A stretch of 64,000 bases of DNA from Silanimonas sp021297925. Lineage in GTDB: Bacteria; Pseudomonadota; Gammaproteobacteria; Xanthomonadales; Xanthomonadaceae. The notes under the pieces are model-generated. The model was not told where the DNA came from and did not search any database. It worked only from the letters and a program-made list of their open reading frames with translations. Shown here piece after piece: positions 10,948 through 19,384 of this stretch. A program made the translations under genes and the position numbers. Each line of letters begins with the position of its first letter. Within the stretch, counting starts at the first letter, position 1. Where the stretch lies: NCBI GenBank assembly GCA_027532825.1, contig JAPZTL010000017.1:62001-126000 (forward strand), read 5' to 3'.

Positions 10948-11382
10948 ATGGCATTTTCCTCTGGCGGCGGTTCCGGCCCGAAGTCCGACATGAACGTCGT
11001 GCCGCTCATCGACGTGCTCCTCGTGCTGCTGATCATCTTCATGGTCACGGCCCCGACGCCGGCGATGCGGATCAACGTGACGCTCCCGCAGAAGTCGGAA
11101 AGAAACGAGCCGCCGAAGACTGAGCCGCCGCCGCCGTTGCAGCTGCAGATTTCCTCGGCCGGCGAGATCACGGTCAACAACACGCCGCAGCCGCTGCCCA
11201 CCCTGCAGGACTACTTCGACGACATCACGCAGGTCCGCACGCAGGTCCTGCCTGTCGACCAGCAGCCGAAGCTGGAGATCGAGGTGGATCCGGCAGCGGA
11301 GTACGAGGTGCTGGCCAAGGTCTTGGCCCGCGCCAAGAACGCGCAGTTCGAGAAGATCGCCTTCATCGACCAGAGCCCGTAA
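10948..11382 (+). CDS. exbD2: Biopolymer transport protein ExbD (second copy)
   Basis: A 144-residue ExbD paralogue with the same helix plan (NVVPLIDVLLVLLIIFMVTAP, Asp22). Its periplasmic domain diverges, with a Pro-rich linker (EPPKTEPPPPLQL). In Xanthomonas the equivalent exbD2 is known to be dispensable for iron uptake but needed for some plant-associated phenotypes, so a specialised role is plausible. It ends the tonB operon and is followed by a strong hairpin before the convergent pdxJ. Confidence 0.92.
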   Translation: MAFSSGGGSGPKSDMNVVPLIDVLLVLLIIFMVTAPTPAMRINVTLPQKSERNEPPKTEPPPPLQLQISSAGEITVNNTPQPLPTLQDYFDDITQVRTQVLPVDQQPKLEIEVDPAAEYEVLAKVLARAKNAQFEKIAFIDQSP

Positions 11383-11403
11383 GGGATCCGTCGATGCAGG
11401 TCG

Positions 11404-11434
11404 CGACGCCACCCATGGGGTGGCGTCGTCGTTT
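11404..11434. terminator. Bidirectional hairpin between exbD2 and pdxJ
   Basis: Arms CGACGCCACCC (11404-11414) and GGGTGGCGTCG (11418-11428) pair perfectly over 11 bp around an ATG loop, followed by TCGTTT. It lies between two convergent genes, where a shared terminator is expected. Confidence 0.65.
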
Positions 11435-11490
11435 GGCGGTCGGCCGGGTCCGGCGGCGCCCCGCCCCGCGATCCGTCGGTTGCCCGGCGC

Positions 11491-12237
11491 TCAACCGCCG
11501 GTGATGGCGCGATAGCGGATCAGGGTGGGGGCCCAGCCATCCACCAGCGCTTCCGCGACCAGCGCGTGACCGATCGAGACTTCGAGCACGCCCGTCACTC
11601 CGGCGAGGAAGTCGGCGAGGTTGTCCTGGGACAGGTCGTGCCCTGCGTTCACGCCGAGCCCCGCCGCCTGCGCGGCGTCGGCCGTCCGGCGGCAGGCCCG
11701 GAGCGCGTCGGCCGGCCGGCCTGCGGCGTGGGCCTCCGCGTAGGGCCCGGTGTAGATCTCGACCCGGTTGGCGCCGAGGTCCTTGAGCGTGCCCATGGTG
11801 GTCTCGCCCGGATCCACGAACAGGGACACGCGGGCGCCGAGGGCACGGAAGGCGGCGATCTGCGCCCCGATCGTCGGCGGCAGGGCCCCGGGATCGAAGC
11901 CATGGTCGGACGTGATCTGCCCATCGCCGTCGGGGACGAAGGTCACCTGGGCTGGCCGGGTGCGTTCGGCCAGGGCGAGCAGGCCGGGGTATCCCGGTCG
12001 GGGCGGCGCGAACGGATTGCCCTCGATGTTGAACTCCACGCCCGTCGGAAGTGCCGCGGCGATCTCGACGACGTCCTCGGCCGTGATGTGGCGTCGGTCG
12101 GGCCGGGGGTGCACCGTGATGCCACGCACGCCGGCAGCAACGGCACGCCGGACGAAGGCCACCGGGCTGGGCAGCGCGCCGCCGCGGGAATTGCGCAGCA
12201 CGGCGATCTTGTTGACGTTCACGCTCAGCAGGGTCAT
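11491..12237 (-). CDS. pdxJ: Pyridoxine 5'-phosphate synthase
   Basis: PdxJ condenses 1-deoxy-D-xylulose 5-phosphate with 3-amino-2-oxopropyl phosphate to make pyridoxine 5'-phosphate in the DXP-dependent vitamin B6 pathway. The 248-residue cytosolic TIM-barrel protein starts LLSVNVNKIAVLRNSRGG and contains GITVHPRPDRRHI, EFNIEGNP, QVTFVPD, RVSLFVDP, EIYTGPYA and the phosphate-binding end LEVSIGHALVAEAL. The frame is open about 106 codons further upstream, but the ATG at 12237 gives the conserved N-terminus. The tonB-exbBD-pdxJ arrangement is as I recall it for Xanthomonas. Confidence 0.95.
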   Translation of the reverse strand: MTLLSVNVNKIAVLRNSRGGALPSPVAFVRRAVAAGVRGITVHPRPDRRHITAEDVVEIAAALPTGVEFNIEGNPFAPPRPGYPGLLALAERTRPAQVTFVPDGDGQITSDHGFDPGALPPTIGAQIAAFRALGARVSLFVDPGETTMGTLKDLGANRVEIYTGPYAEAHAAGRPADALRACRRTADAAQAAGLGVNAGHDLSQDNLADFLAGVTGVLEVSIGHALVAEALVDGWAPTLIRYRAITGG

Positions 12238-12344
12238 CGGGTGCTCCCGGGGCAAGCCGAGGAGACTGCCCCGCCGACGGATCCGCGGCAAGCGCGGTGC
12301 GACGCCACATGCGCGCGACCCCGGGCCGTGGCCATAATGCCGCC

Positions 12345-15227
12345 ATGTCCGCCATCGCCGTCCGCCGCCGGTTCGCGTCGATCGCCGCCGTCGGCGCCAT
12401 GCTGCTTGGCGTCCTCCTCCCGTGCCTGTCCGGCCCCGCGTCGGCGGTAGGGATCGCCGGCACGCCCATCGTCCAGCGCATCGGTCCTCAGGAGTATCGC
12501 GCGGCGCCGACCTTGTGGTCGCTGGCGGCTGCGCCGGGGAAGCTCTACGTGGCATCCGCCGACGGGGTGCTGATCCATGATGGCGCGGGCTGGGAGATCG
12601 TGCCGCTGCCCGTCGGACTCAACGCCACGCTGGTGCGCCGTCTCCCCGACGGCACCGTGATGGTCGGCGGATACGACACCTACGGCCGCCTCGAGCACGA
12701 CCCCGTGAACGGCTATCGCTATGTCGACCTGCTGGCCAGCAGCGGGCTGCCGGAAAAGTCGCGGCACCTCGGGCCGGTTTGGGAGATCGTGCAGACGCCC
12801 GAGGGCATCTTCATCCAGTCGATGAATTTCCTGCACCTGCTGCCGGCCAACGGCGGCGACGTGCGCAGCTGGCCGATGGGCCCCGACATGCGGTCCCTGA
12901 TCGCGTTCGGTGGCGACCTGTACGCCCGCGTGCAGGGCAAAGGCATCGGCTGGATGCGCAACGGCGAGCTGATGCTGATCCCGGGGGGCGAGACCTTCGC
13001 GGACAAGCCGGTGTCGTCGATCCTGGCCTGGGGCGGCAGCCGCTACGTGGTGGCCGCGAGCGGCGTGTGGCGGATCGACGATGGTGGCGTCAGCCAGGTC
13101 GCGGCATGGCCGAAGCCGGAGCTCCCCGTCTACGTGACCTTGCCCCTTGACGGCGGGGGCTTTGTCGTCGGCACCGAGGACGGCGAGGTGGTCCATGTCG
13201 ATGCGGGCCTGCGCGTCCGACAGTTCGTGAAGCTCGCCGACCAGGCGATCGCGGACCTCGCGCGCGATCCGGAGGGCGTTCTCTGGGCGGTGACGGAGAC
13301 CGAAGTGCTGCGGATCGGCCTGCCGTCGCCGTGGTCGATGCTGGGCGAAACGGAGGGCGTGCAGGGGCTCGTCAACGACACCGCCGAGTTCGATGGGGCG
13401 CTCTGGGTGGCGAGCACGCGGGGCTTGTTCCGACTGCGTGGCGACGACCAGGGACGGGTCCGCAGCGAGCGTGAAGCGTGGGTCCGGTCCGGCGCGTCGG
13501 CCCTCTTCGCGGACGAGCGCGCCCTGCTCGTCGGCGAGCGCGACGGCCTGCACGAGATCCCGGCGGGCGGGGGGCCGGTGCGCACCCTCCACCATGGAAC
13601 CGGGGTGGCCCTCCTGATGCCCAGTCGGGCCGACGCGCTGCGGGTCTGGGCGCTCGCCGACGACCAGCTGCTGCTGCTTCGACACGGAAGCGCGGGTTGG
13701 GCGGTCGAGCGGCGTTGGCCGCTCGACGGCGTGGCGCCACTGGAAATCATCGAGACCCAGCCGGGGGAGCTGTGGCTCAATGACGAGCGCGGTCCGCCGC
13801 AGCGCTGGCGCTTCGACATGGAGGCGGGCCGCGTCTCGCGGGACCGCTTCGGGCCGTCCCAAGGGCTGCCCATCGACGGACCCGATCGACCGAAGCTCTA
13901 CTACGTCGATGGCGCCCTCAACGCGTGGTCGAAGGGGGAGACCTATCGCCTCGATGCGGACGGCCAGCGCTTCGAGCGCATCGAGACCCCGGCGTGGACG
14001 AGGCAGCTGCAACAGCCGGGGAAGCTGAGCGTCATCGAGACCACGATGGGCCTGTTCGCGATGACGCCGCGCGACCTGCTGCGTCGCCGCGCCTCCTCGA
14101 TGGAGTGGGAGCGTGTGCAGATCGGCGGTTGGTCCAGCACCGGCTTCGGCACGCCGCGGGTCAGCCGCGGCGGGGTGCTGCGCGTGCCGGTCTGGAATGG
14201 CGTGCTCCAGTACGCGCCGGACGGTCCGGTCGCCCCGCTGGCCCCGCTGGCCGTGGAGTTCGACCAGTTGCTGGTGCGCGGCGACGAGGGCGAGTGGCAG
14301 GGCGGGCAGGTCGACCGCGGGGTGATGGAGCTCCAGTCCGGCCAGGCGATCCGCATGCGCTTCGCCCTGCGCACGCTGGAGCCGGGCGCGCTCTACCGCT
14401 ACCGGCTCGCCGGCGTCACGAACGAGTTCTCCGACTGGACGGACCGCGACCTGAACATCCGCGCCTTGGCGCCGGGCGAGTACGTGTTCGAAGTGGAGGC
14501 GCAACTGCCGAGCAGCCGGAGCATCACCCCCGCCCGCCTGCGCCTGTTGGTCGCGCCGCGCTGGCACGAGGAGCCCTTGCTCCGAGTGCTCGCGGGCATC
14601 GTGTTCGTGCTGCTCGCGTTCTGGGCCTCGCGGACCATCGGCCGCCGCCGCGTCGCCCGCGTCGAGGCGATGAACCGGGCCCTCGAGCAGCGGATCGCCG
14701 ATCGCACCGAGGCGCTCGAGCGGGCGAACCTCCGCCTTGCCGAGATGGCCGTCGAGGACCCGCTGACCGGCGTCCAGAACCGCCGCGCGCTGGAGCAAGC
14801 GCTGGCCCGCGAGTGGGCGCGCTGCGCCGAGGCCGGGCAGCCGCTCGCGGTGCTGATGATCGACGTCGACCATTTCAAGCGCTTCAACGACGGGCACGGC
14901 CACCTCGAAGGCGACCGCATCCTCGTCGAGGTCGCCACGCTGCTGCGCAGCGGCCTGCAGGCTCCGCTGGAACTGCTCGCCCGCTACGGCGGCGAGGAAT
15001 TCACCCTGCTGTTGCCGGGAGCGACCGCCGAGGCCGCGGTGCGCCGCGCCGAGCACCTGCGCGAGGCGGTCGAGCGAAGCCGCATCGGATTGACGATCAG
15101 CGTGGGCGTCGCCGTCCTCGTGCCGGGGCCGGCGTCGTCGCCGATCACGCTGCTGAAGCGCGCGGACGACGCCCTCTACGAGGCCAAGCGGCAGGGCCGC
15201 AACCGGGTCTGGCATGCCGGGGCGTGA
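12345..15227 (+). CDS. Diguanylate cyclase with periplasmic propeller sensor
   Basis: A 960-residue membrane sensor that should make cyclic di-GMP. Order: signal peptide (residues 1-36), a long periplasmic region of blade-like repeats with GVLIHDGAGW- and RGLFRLRGDD-type motifs (two-component regulator propeller), a Y_Y_Y-like domain near residues 660-740 (ALYRYRLAGVTNEFSDW), one membrane helix (about 745-765), a short coiled coil (EQRIADRTEALERANLRLAEM), and a GGDEF domain with an intact GGEEF active site at residues 882-886. The usual RxxD inhibitory site is replaced by APLE, so product feedback is probably lost. The start at 12345 is preferred over 12297 because it leaves a clean signal peptide. 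A CATAAT lies just before the ATG. Confidence 0.88.
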   Translation: MSAIAVRRRFASIAAVGAMLLGVLLPCLSGPASAVGIAGTPIVQRIGPQEYRAAPTLWSLAAAPGKLYVASADGVLIHDGAGWEIVPLPVGLNATLVRRLPDGTVMVGGYDTYGRLEHDPVNGYRYVDLLASSGLPEKSRHLGPVWEIVQTPEGIFIQSMNFLHLLPANGGDVRSWPMGPDMRSLIAFGGDLYARVQGKGIGWMRNGELMLIPGGETFADKPVSSILAWGGSRYVVAASGVWRIDDGGVSQVAAWPKPELPVYVTLPLDGGGFVVGTEDGEVVHVDAGLRVRQFVKLADQAIADLARDPEGVLWAVTETEVLRIGLPSPWSMLGETEGVQGLVNDTAEFDGALWVASTRGLFRLRGDDQGRVRSEREAWVRSGASALFADERALLVGERDGLHEIPAGGGPVRTLHHGTGVALLMPSRADALRVWALADDQLLLLRHGSAGWAVERRWPLDGVAPLEIIETQPGELWLNDERGPPQRWRFDMEAGRVSRDRFGPSQGLPIDGPDRPKLYYVDGALNAWSKGETYRLDADGQRFERIETPAWTRQLQQPGKLSVIETTMGLFAMTPRDLLRRRASSMEWERVQIGGWSSTGFGTPRVSRGGVLRVPVWNGVLQYAPDGPVAPLAPLAVEFDQLLVRGDEGEWQGGQVDRGVMELQSGQAIRMRFALRTLEPGALYRYRLAGVTNEFSDWTDRDLNIRALAPGEYVFEVEAQLPSSRSITPARLRLLVAPRWHEEPLLRVLAGIVFVLLAFWASRTIGRRRVARVEAMNRALEQRIADRTEALERANLRLAEMAVEDPLTGVQNRRALEQALAREWARCAEAGQPLAVLMIDVDHFKRFNDGHGHLEGDRILVEVATLLRSGLQAPLELLARYGGEEFTLLLPGATAEAAVRRAEHLREAVERSRIGLTISVGVAVLVPGPASSPITLLKRADDALYEAKRQGRNRVWHAGA

Positions 15228-15366
15228 GTCGAAGCGGCTCGCGCGACCGACCAAGGTCTGCCCGGCCTGCGCCCGCCCGTTCGAGTGGCGGAAGAAGTGG
15301 GAACGCGACTGGGACCGGGTCGTCTACTGCTCCGATGCCTGCCGCCGCGGCACGCCGCGGCGCTGA
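15214..15366 (+). CDS. DUF2256 family protein (CxxC zinc-finger-like)
   Basis: A 50-residue basic protein with four cysteines in a CxxC...CxxxC layout (CPAC and CSDAC) and the family core RPFEWRKKWERDWDRVVYCS. This matches the small DUF2256 family, whose function is not known; the cysteines suggest a bound zinc. Its ATG at 15214 lies inside the last codons of the diguanylate cyclase, overlapping by 14 bases in another frame, so the two are probably translationally linked. Confidence 0.78.
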   Translation: MPGRESKRLARPTKVCPACARPFEWRKKWERDWDRVVYCSDACRRGTPRR

Positions 15367-15371
15367 ACCCC

Positions 15372-15617
15372 TCAGGCGACGCCGTCGCGGCGGCGGGCCT
15401 CGGCCTGCTCGCGCAGACGGCGCAGCTCCGCGGCGTCGATCATCTGCGTCTCGTCGCGGGCCTGCGCCGCCATCCTCGATCGAAGCAGCGCGACGGCCGA
15501 GCCGCCGAGCAGGCCGAGGGCGAGCAACAGCAGGAGCAGCACGACGGGCGTGCCGACCTGCAGGGTGACGGCGAGGACGAAGCACAGGGCGGCGGCGGCG
15601 GCCAGCAACCAGGCCAT
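15372..15617 (-). CDS. Small two-helix membrane protein
   Basis: An 81-residue protein of unknown function. The first 46 residues form two hydrophobic helices (about 2-20 and 24-45, the second with a run of six leucines), followed by a charged helical tail (QARDETQMIDAAELRRLREQ) likely in the cytoplasm. It is 56 bases downstream of cardiolipin synthase on the same strand and ends 5 bases from the convergent DUF2256 gene. The same frame is open far upstream through the cls region, which is a shadow; the ATG at 15617 fits the membrane protein. Confidence 0.6.
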   Translation of the reverse strand: MAWLLAAAAALCFVLAVTLQVGTPVVLLLLLLALGLLGGSAVALLRSRMAAQARDETQMIDAAELRRLREQAEARRRDGVA

Positions 15618-15673
15618 GCGACGGACTTCCAGAGGTGGACGGAGCCGCAGTCTAGCAGCGACCGTCCCGGGCC

Positions 15674-17119
15674 TCAGAGCAGGGGTGCGAGCAGGCGCGC
15701 CGCGCTGTCGAGGTAGGCCTGCACCCCGCGCGGTCGCCAGCGCGGATCGACCCGGACGGAGAGCGCGAGGTCCGCGGCGATCCGCCCGGCCAGCGCGGCG
15801 GCCACGTCGGTGTCGCGGGCCAGCACGCTGAGCTCGAAGTTCAGGAAGAAGCTGCGGGGGTCGACGTTGGCGCTGCCGATCAGCGCCGTGTCGTCGTCGA
15901 TCAGCAGGGCCTTGCCGTGCAGCATCCGGGGCTGGAATTCGTCGATGCGCACGCCGGCCGCCAGCAGCTCTGGGTAGAAACTCCGGGCCGCGGCCCGGAC
16001 CAGCCGATTGTCGTTGCGGCGTGGCAGCAGCACGCGGACGTCGAGCCCGCGCAGCGCCGCGGAGGTCAAGGCCAGGAGCACCGGCGCATCCGGGACGAAG
16101 TACGGGGTCATCATCCAGACGCGCTGGCGGGCGCCGTGGATGGCTTCCACGAACAGGCGGTGGATCGGCGCCTGCGCGTGGTCGGGGCCCGACGGGACGA
16201 GCTGGCAACGGATGTCGCCGCCGGCCTGCGCCGGCCAATGCCGCGGGTCGGTCAATGCCCGCCCGGTCGCGTAATGCCAGTCCTCGGCGAACACCAGCTG
16301 CAGCGCCCGGACGACGTCGCCCTCGAGGCGCAGGTGCAGGTCGTGGAAGGCCGCCGCCGAGGCGCGCTCGCTCTGCGTGTCGCTGATGTTCACGCCGCCG
16401 GTGAAGCCGATGCGGCCATCGATGACGGCGATCTTGCGGTGCGTGCGCAGGTTCAACGTGGGGCGCCACAGCAGGGGGCTGAGCGCGATCGGGTGGAACC
16501 AGCCGACTTCGGCCCCGGTCTCGCGCAGCGTGGCGAGGAAGCGTGGCGAGCACCGGCGCGAGCCGAGGCCGTCCAGCAGCAGGCGGACCTCGACGCCGGC
16601 CCGGGCACGCTCCGCGAGCAGGTCGCGCAGTCGCGTGCCGACGCCGTCCGGTTCGAAGATGTAGTACTCGAGGTGGATGGTTTCGCGGGCTGCGGCGATG
16701 GCCCCGAACAGGGCGCCGTAGGTGGACTCGCCCCCGGTCAGCAGGTCGAGGCGGGTCGCGCGCGTCGGCCCGAAGCCCGTGGTGGCTTCGACCAGCCGTT
16801 CGGCGCCCCACTCCGCCGGTTCGCCACAGGCCGGCAGGGCGGCCTGCGAGAGCGCGAGCCGGGCGCGGCCGCGCTTGAGCTGGCGCCGCTGGATCCGTTG
16901 CGGGCCCAGCCACCAGTACACCGCCCACCCGATCACGGGCAGCCACGCGAGGGCCAAGAGCCAGGCCAGGGTGGCGACGGGTTCGCGGCGCTGCCGGACG
17001 ATCCACGCAGCGAGTACCCCGACGTACGCCAGCCAGACGAGGGCCAGCCACGGCGAGGCGACGGCGGCAGCGAGCCCGGCCGTCAGGGCGAGCAGCAGGT
17101 CGCCGGCGTCGATCGACAT
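15674..17119 (-). CDS. cls: Cardiolipin synthase
   Basis: The enzyme joins two phosphatidylglycerols to make cardiolipin at the inner membrane. The 481-residue protein has the ClsA plan and length: two N-terminal helices (residues about 5-60), then two phospholipase D domains each with an HKD motif, HRKIAVID in the first and HGKALLID in the second, the latter followed by GSANVDPRSFFLNFE. HLEYYIF and MMTPYFVPD are also family hallmarks. The ATG at 17119 is the first that precedes the membrane helices. It is divergent from the fliE promoter, about 70 bases away. Confidence 0.93.
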   Translation of the reverse strand: MSIDAGDLLLALTAGLAAAVASPWLALVWLAYVGVLAAWIVRQRREPVATLAWLLALAWLPVIGWAVYWWLGPQRIQRRQLKRGRARLALSQAALPACGEPAEWGAERLVEATTGFGPTRATRLDLLTGGESTYGALFGAIAAARETIHLEYYIFEPDGVGTRLRDLLAERARAGVEVRLLLDGLGSRRCSPRFLATLRETGAEVGWFHPIALSPLLWRPTLNLRTHRKIAVIDGRIGFTGGVNISDTQSERASAAAFHDLHLRLEGDVVRALQLVFAEDWHYATGRALTDPRHWPAQAGGDIRCQLVPSGPDHAQAPIHRLFVEAIHGARQRVWMMTPYFVPDAPVLLALTSAALRGLDVRVLLPRRNDNRLVRAAARSFYPELLAAGVRIDEFQPRMLHGKALLIDDDTALIGSANVDPRSFFLNFELSVLARDTDVAAALAGRIAADLALSVRVDPRWRPRGVQAYLDSAARLLAPLL

Positions 17120-17188
17120 GCACGGATGCTGGCAGGGGCCGGGGCCGCGCGCCACCCGCGACGGCGACGGCGGTCCGGCGCCGACCCT

Positions 17189-17206
17189 TTGGCACGCGGC
17201 TTGCAT
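17189..17206 (+). promoter_or_regulatory. Sigma-54 promoter of the fliE operon
   Basis: TTGGCACGCGGCTTGCAT matches the -24/-12 consensus (TGGCAC, 5 bases, TTGCA) with no mismatch in the core. The last A of the core is 35 bases before the fliE ATG, leaving a short leader. Sigma-54 control of fliE with a FleQ/FlrC-type activator is known in Pseudomonas and Xanthomonas. Confidence 0.88.
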
Positions 17207-17239
17207 CCCTTCCCGCACCCGTCCGTCGACCGACCCGCC

Positions 17240-17626
17240 ATGTCCGACGCCATCGCCTCCGTGCTCTCTCAGATCCGCAGCTACCAGGCCCAGGTCGGTC
17301 AGGGCATGCCGCTGCCCGGCGGAGCGGGGGGCCTCGGCGGGGTTCGCGGCCCACGGGGGCCCGGCGGAGCAGGCAGCGTCGGCGGTGCGGCCGATGTCGG
17401 GGGTCCGAGCTTCGGCCAGACCCTCGGCGACGCGCTGCAGAAGGTGAACCGCCTGCAGTCCGAGACCCGCGAACTCCAGGCCGCCTTCGAGCGCGGTGAC
17501 CCCAAGGCCGACCTCGCGCGCGTGATGGTGGCCGCCCAGGCCAGCAGCGTGGCCTTCCGTGCCACCGTCGAGGTGCGCAACCGCCTGGTGCAGGCTTACC
17601 AAGACGTGATGAACATGCCGCTCTGA
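17240..17626 (+). CDS. fliE: Flagellar hook-basal body protein FliE
   Basis: FliE joins the MS ring to the proximal rod and is the first protein exported by the flagellar type III apparatus. The 128-residue product has the conserved C-terminal half (SFGQTLGDALQKVNRLQ to RNRLVQAYQDVMNMPL). It is somewhat longer than the usual 100-110 residues because of a Gly/Pro-rich insert at about residues 25-56. It starts the first flagellar unit of the window behind a sigma-54 promoter. The frame is open far upstream through cls, but the ATG at 17240 fits. Confidence 0.93.
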   Translation: MSDAIASVLSQIRSYQAQVGQGMPLPGGAGGLGGVRGPRGPGGAGSVGGAADVGGPSFGQTLGDALQKVNRLQSETRELQAAFERGDPKADLARVMVAAQASSVAFRATVEVRNRLVQAYQDVMNMPL

Positions 17627-17644
17627 TGGCGGGGACCCTGACCC

Positions 17645-19384
17645 ATGAATGCGATCGTCGCCGCCCCGCCCGCCCCCGCCCCAGGACTGCTGCAGCAGAT
17701 CCAGCGCGCGGGCCTCGTCCGCCAGCTCTGGACCATGGGCCTTCTCACGCTGGCGATCGCGGGCGGCCTTTGGGCCTTCTTCTGGCTGCAGAAGCCGGCG
17801 ATGGTGACGGTGCAGAGCGGCATCGACGCGGCCACCGCGTCGGAGTTCGCCGACGCCCTGCGCAGCGCGCAGATCCCCGTCGAGATCAACCCCGCCACCG
17901 GCGACGTGCAGGTGCCTGGCGAGCGCCTGCAGGACGCACGCATGGCGTTGGCCACGGCCGGGCTCGGCGCCAGCGACGGCCCGGGCATGGCGCTGATCGA
18001 GCGCGATCCGGGCTTCGGCGTCAGCCAGTTCGTCGAAACCGCCCGCTACCAGCGCGCGCTCGAGACCGAGCTCGCCAAGACCATCCGCCAGCTGCGGCCG
18101 ATCCGGGAGGCGCGCGTCCACCTCGCCCTGCCGAAGCCCACCGCGTTCACCCGCCAGCAGCAGCCGGCAGGTGCCTCCGTCGTCGTGGGCCTGCTGCCCG
18201 GCCGTTTCCTGAAGCCGGACGAAGTGCAGGCGATCCAGCACCTCGTGGCGAACGGCATCCCCAACCTGACGCCCGAGCGTGTCACCGTGGTCGATGAATC
18301 CGGCCGTCTGCTCACGCGCGATGAACCGGGCAGCCCGGAAGCGGTCAGCGCCGAGCAGTTCGCGCTGACCCGCGACAAAGAATCGGCGCTGGCCGGCAAG
18401 ATCGCCAGCCTGATCGAGCCGCTGGTCGGCGTTGGCCGGGTCCGCAGCGAGGTGGCGATCGATATGGACTTCGCGCAGATCGAGGAGGCGCGCGAGATCT
18501 ATGCGCCCGAATCCGGCCAGATCCGCAGCGAACAGATCAGCGAGGAGCGACGCACCGAGCAGGCTGACCGTGGCGTGCCGGGGGCCGAGAGCAACGCCCC
18601 GCCCGGCCCGGGCGCGCCCAATGCGGCGGCAGGCGGCGCGGTCCCGACGGATCCAAATGCCGCGCCCGCCGCGCCGGTGCCGGGCGAGAGCGCCACCTCA
18701 CGCACCCGCAACTTCGAGCTTGACCGCACCCTGACCCACACCCGCCAGCCGACCGGCCGCGTGCGCCGGATCACGGTCGCCGTCGTGGTCGACAACGTGC
18801 CCAACACGCCGGCCGAGGACGCAGCGCCGGCCGCGGGTGGCGCCGACGCCGCTCCGGCCTCGCCGTTCCGCGCCCTGACCGCCGAGGAACTGCAGCGCAT
18901 CGAGGCGCTGGTCAAGCAAGCCGTCGGCTTCAGCGAGGAGCGTGGCGACGTGGTCACGGTCGTCAATGCGCCCTTCGTGGCGCCGGAGCCGCTCGAAGAA
19001 GTCGCCACGCCGATCTGGGAGAACCCCTTGGTCTGGCAGGTGGGGCGGATCGCGATCGGCGCCCTGCTGGTGCTGCTGGTGGTGTTCCTGGTCCTTCGTC
19101 CGGCCCTTCGCCAGCTGCTCGCCGTCCCGGCGCCGGCCGAGGGCGCCGGTGCCGCGGGCCAGGCGTATGCTGCGGATGGCACGCCGCTGCCGCCGGGAAG
19201 CGCAGGACTGCCGGCCCTGCCGGGACAGGCGACGGGCACCGCGCTGGCCTTGCCGGGCCAGTCCAGCGGCCTGCCCGCGCCGACCAGCGTCGAGGGCAAG
19301 ATCGAGTACGCGCGCGCCGCGGTGAAGGACGATCCCCGCCGCGTGGCCCAGGTCGTGAAGGAATGGATCGCGAACGATGGCTGA
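17645..19384 (+). CDS. fliF: Flagellar MS-ring protein FliF
   Basis: FliF forms the inner-membrane MS ring on which the rotor is built. The 579-residue protein has two membrane helices (about residues 33-54 and 460-480, GALLVLLVVFLVLRPALRQLL) flanking a large periplasmic region with the ring-building domains (ARVHLALPKPTAF, ASVVVGLLPGRFL). The cytoplasmic tail ends with the FliG-binding segment IEYARAAVKDDPRRVAQVVKEW. A low-complexity Pro/Ala linker is present near residues 310-350. The stop overlaps fliG by 8 bases, so translation is probably coupled. Confidence 0.95.
   Translation: MNAIVAAPPAPAPGLLQQIQRAGLVRQLWTMGLLTLAIAGGLWAFFWLQKPAMVTVQSGIDAATASEFADALRSAQIPVEINPATGDVQVPGERLQDARMALATAGLGASDGPGMALIERDPGFGVSQFVETARYQRALETELAKTIRQLRPIREARVHLALPKPTAFTRQQQPAGASVVVGLLPGRFLKPDEVQAIQHLVANGIPNLTPERVTVVDESGRLLTRDEPGSPEAVSAEQFALTRDKESALAGKIASLIEPLVGVGRVRSEVAIDMDFAQIEEAREIYAPESGQIRSEQISEERRTEQADRGVPGAESNAPPGPGAPNAAAGGAVPTDPNAAPAAPVPGESATSRTRNFELDRTLTHTRQPTGRVRRITVAVVVDNVPNTPAEDAAPAAGGADAAPASPFRALTAEELQRIEALVKQAVGFSEERGDVVTVVNAPFVAPEPLEEVATPIWENPLVWQVGRIAIGALLVLLVVFLVLRPALRQLLAVPAPAEGAGAAGQAYAADGTPLPPGSAGLPALPGQATGTALALPGQSSGLPAPTSVEGKIEYARAAVKDDPRRVAQVVKEWIANDG

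Noticed and set aside
12234..15254. A 1006-codon open frame on the minus strand opposite the diguanylate cyclase
   Set aside because: It is a GC-driven shadow of a clear gene on the plus strand; its translation is Arg/His/Asp-rich with no family motifs.
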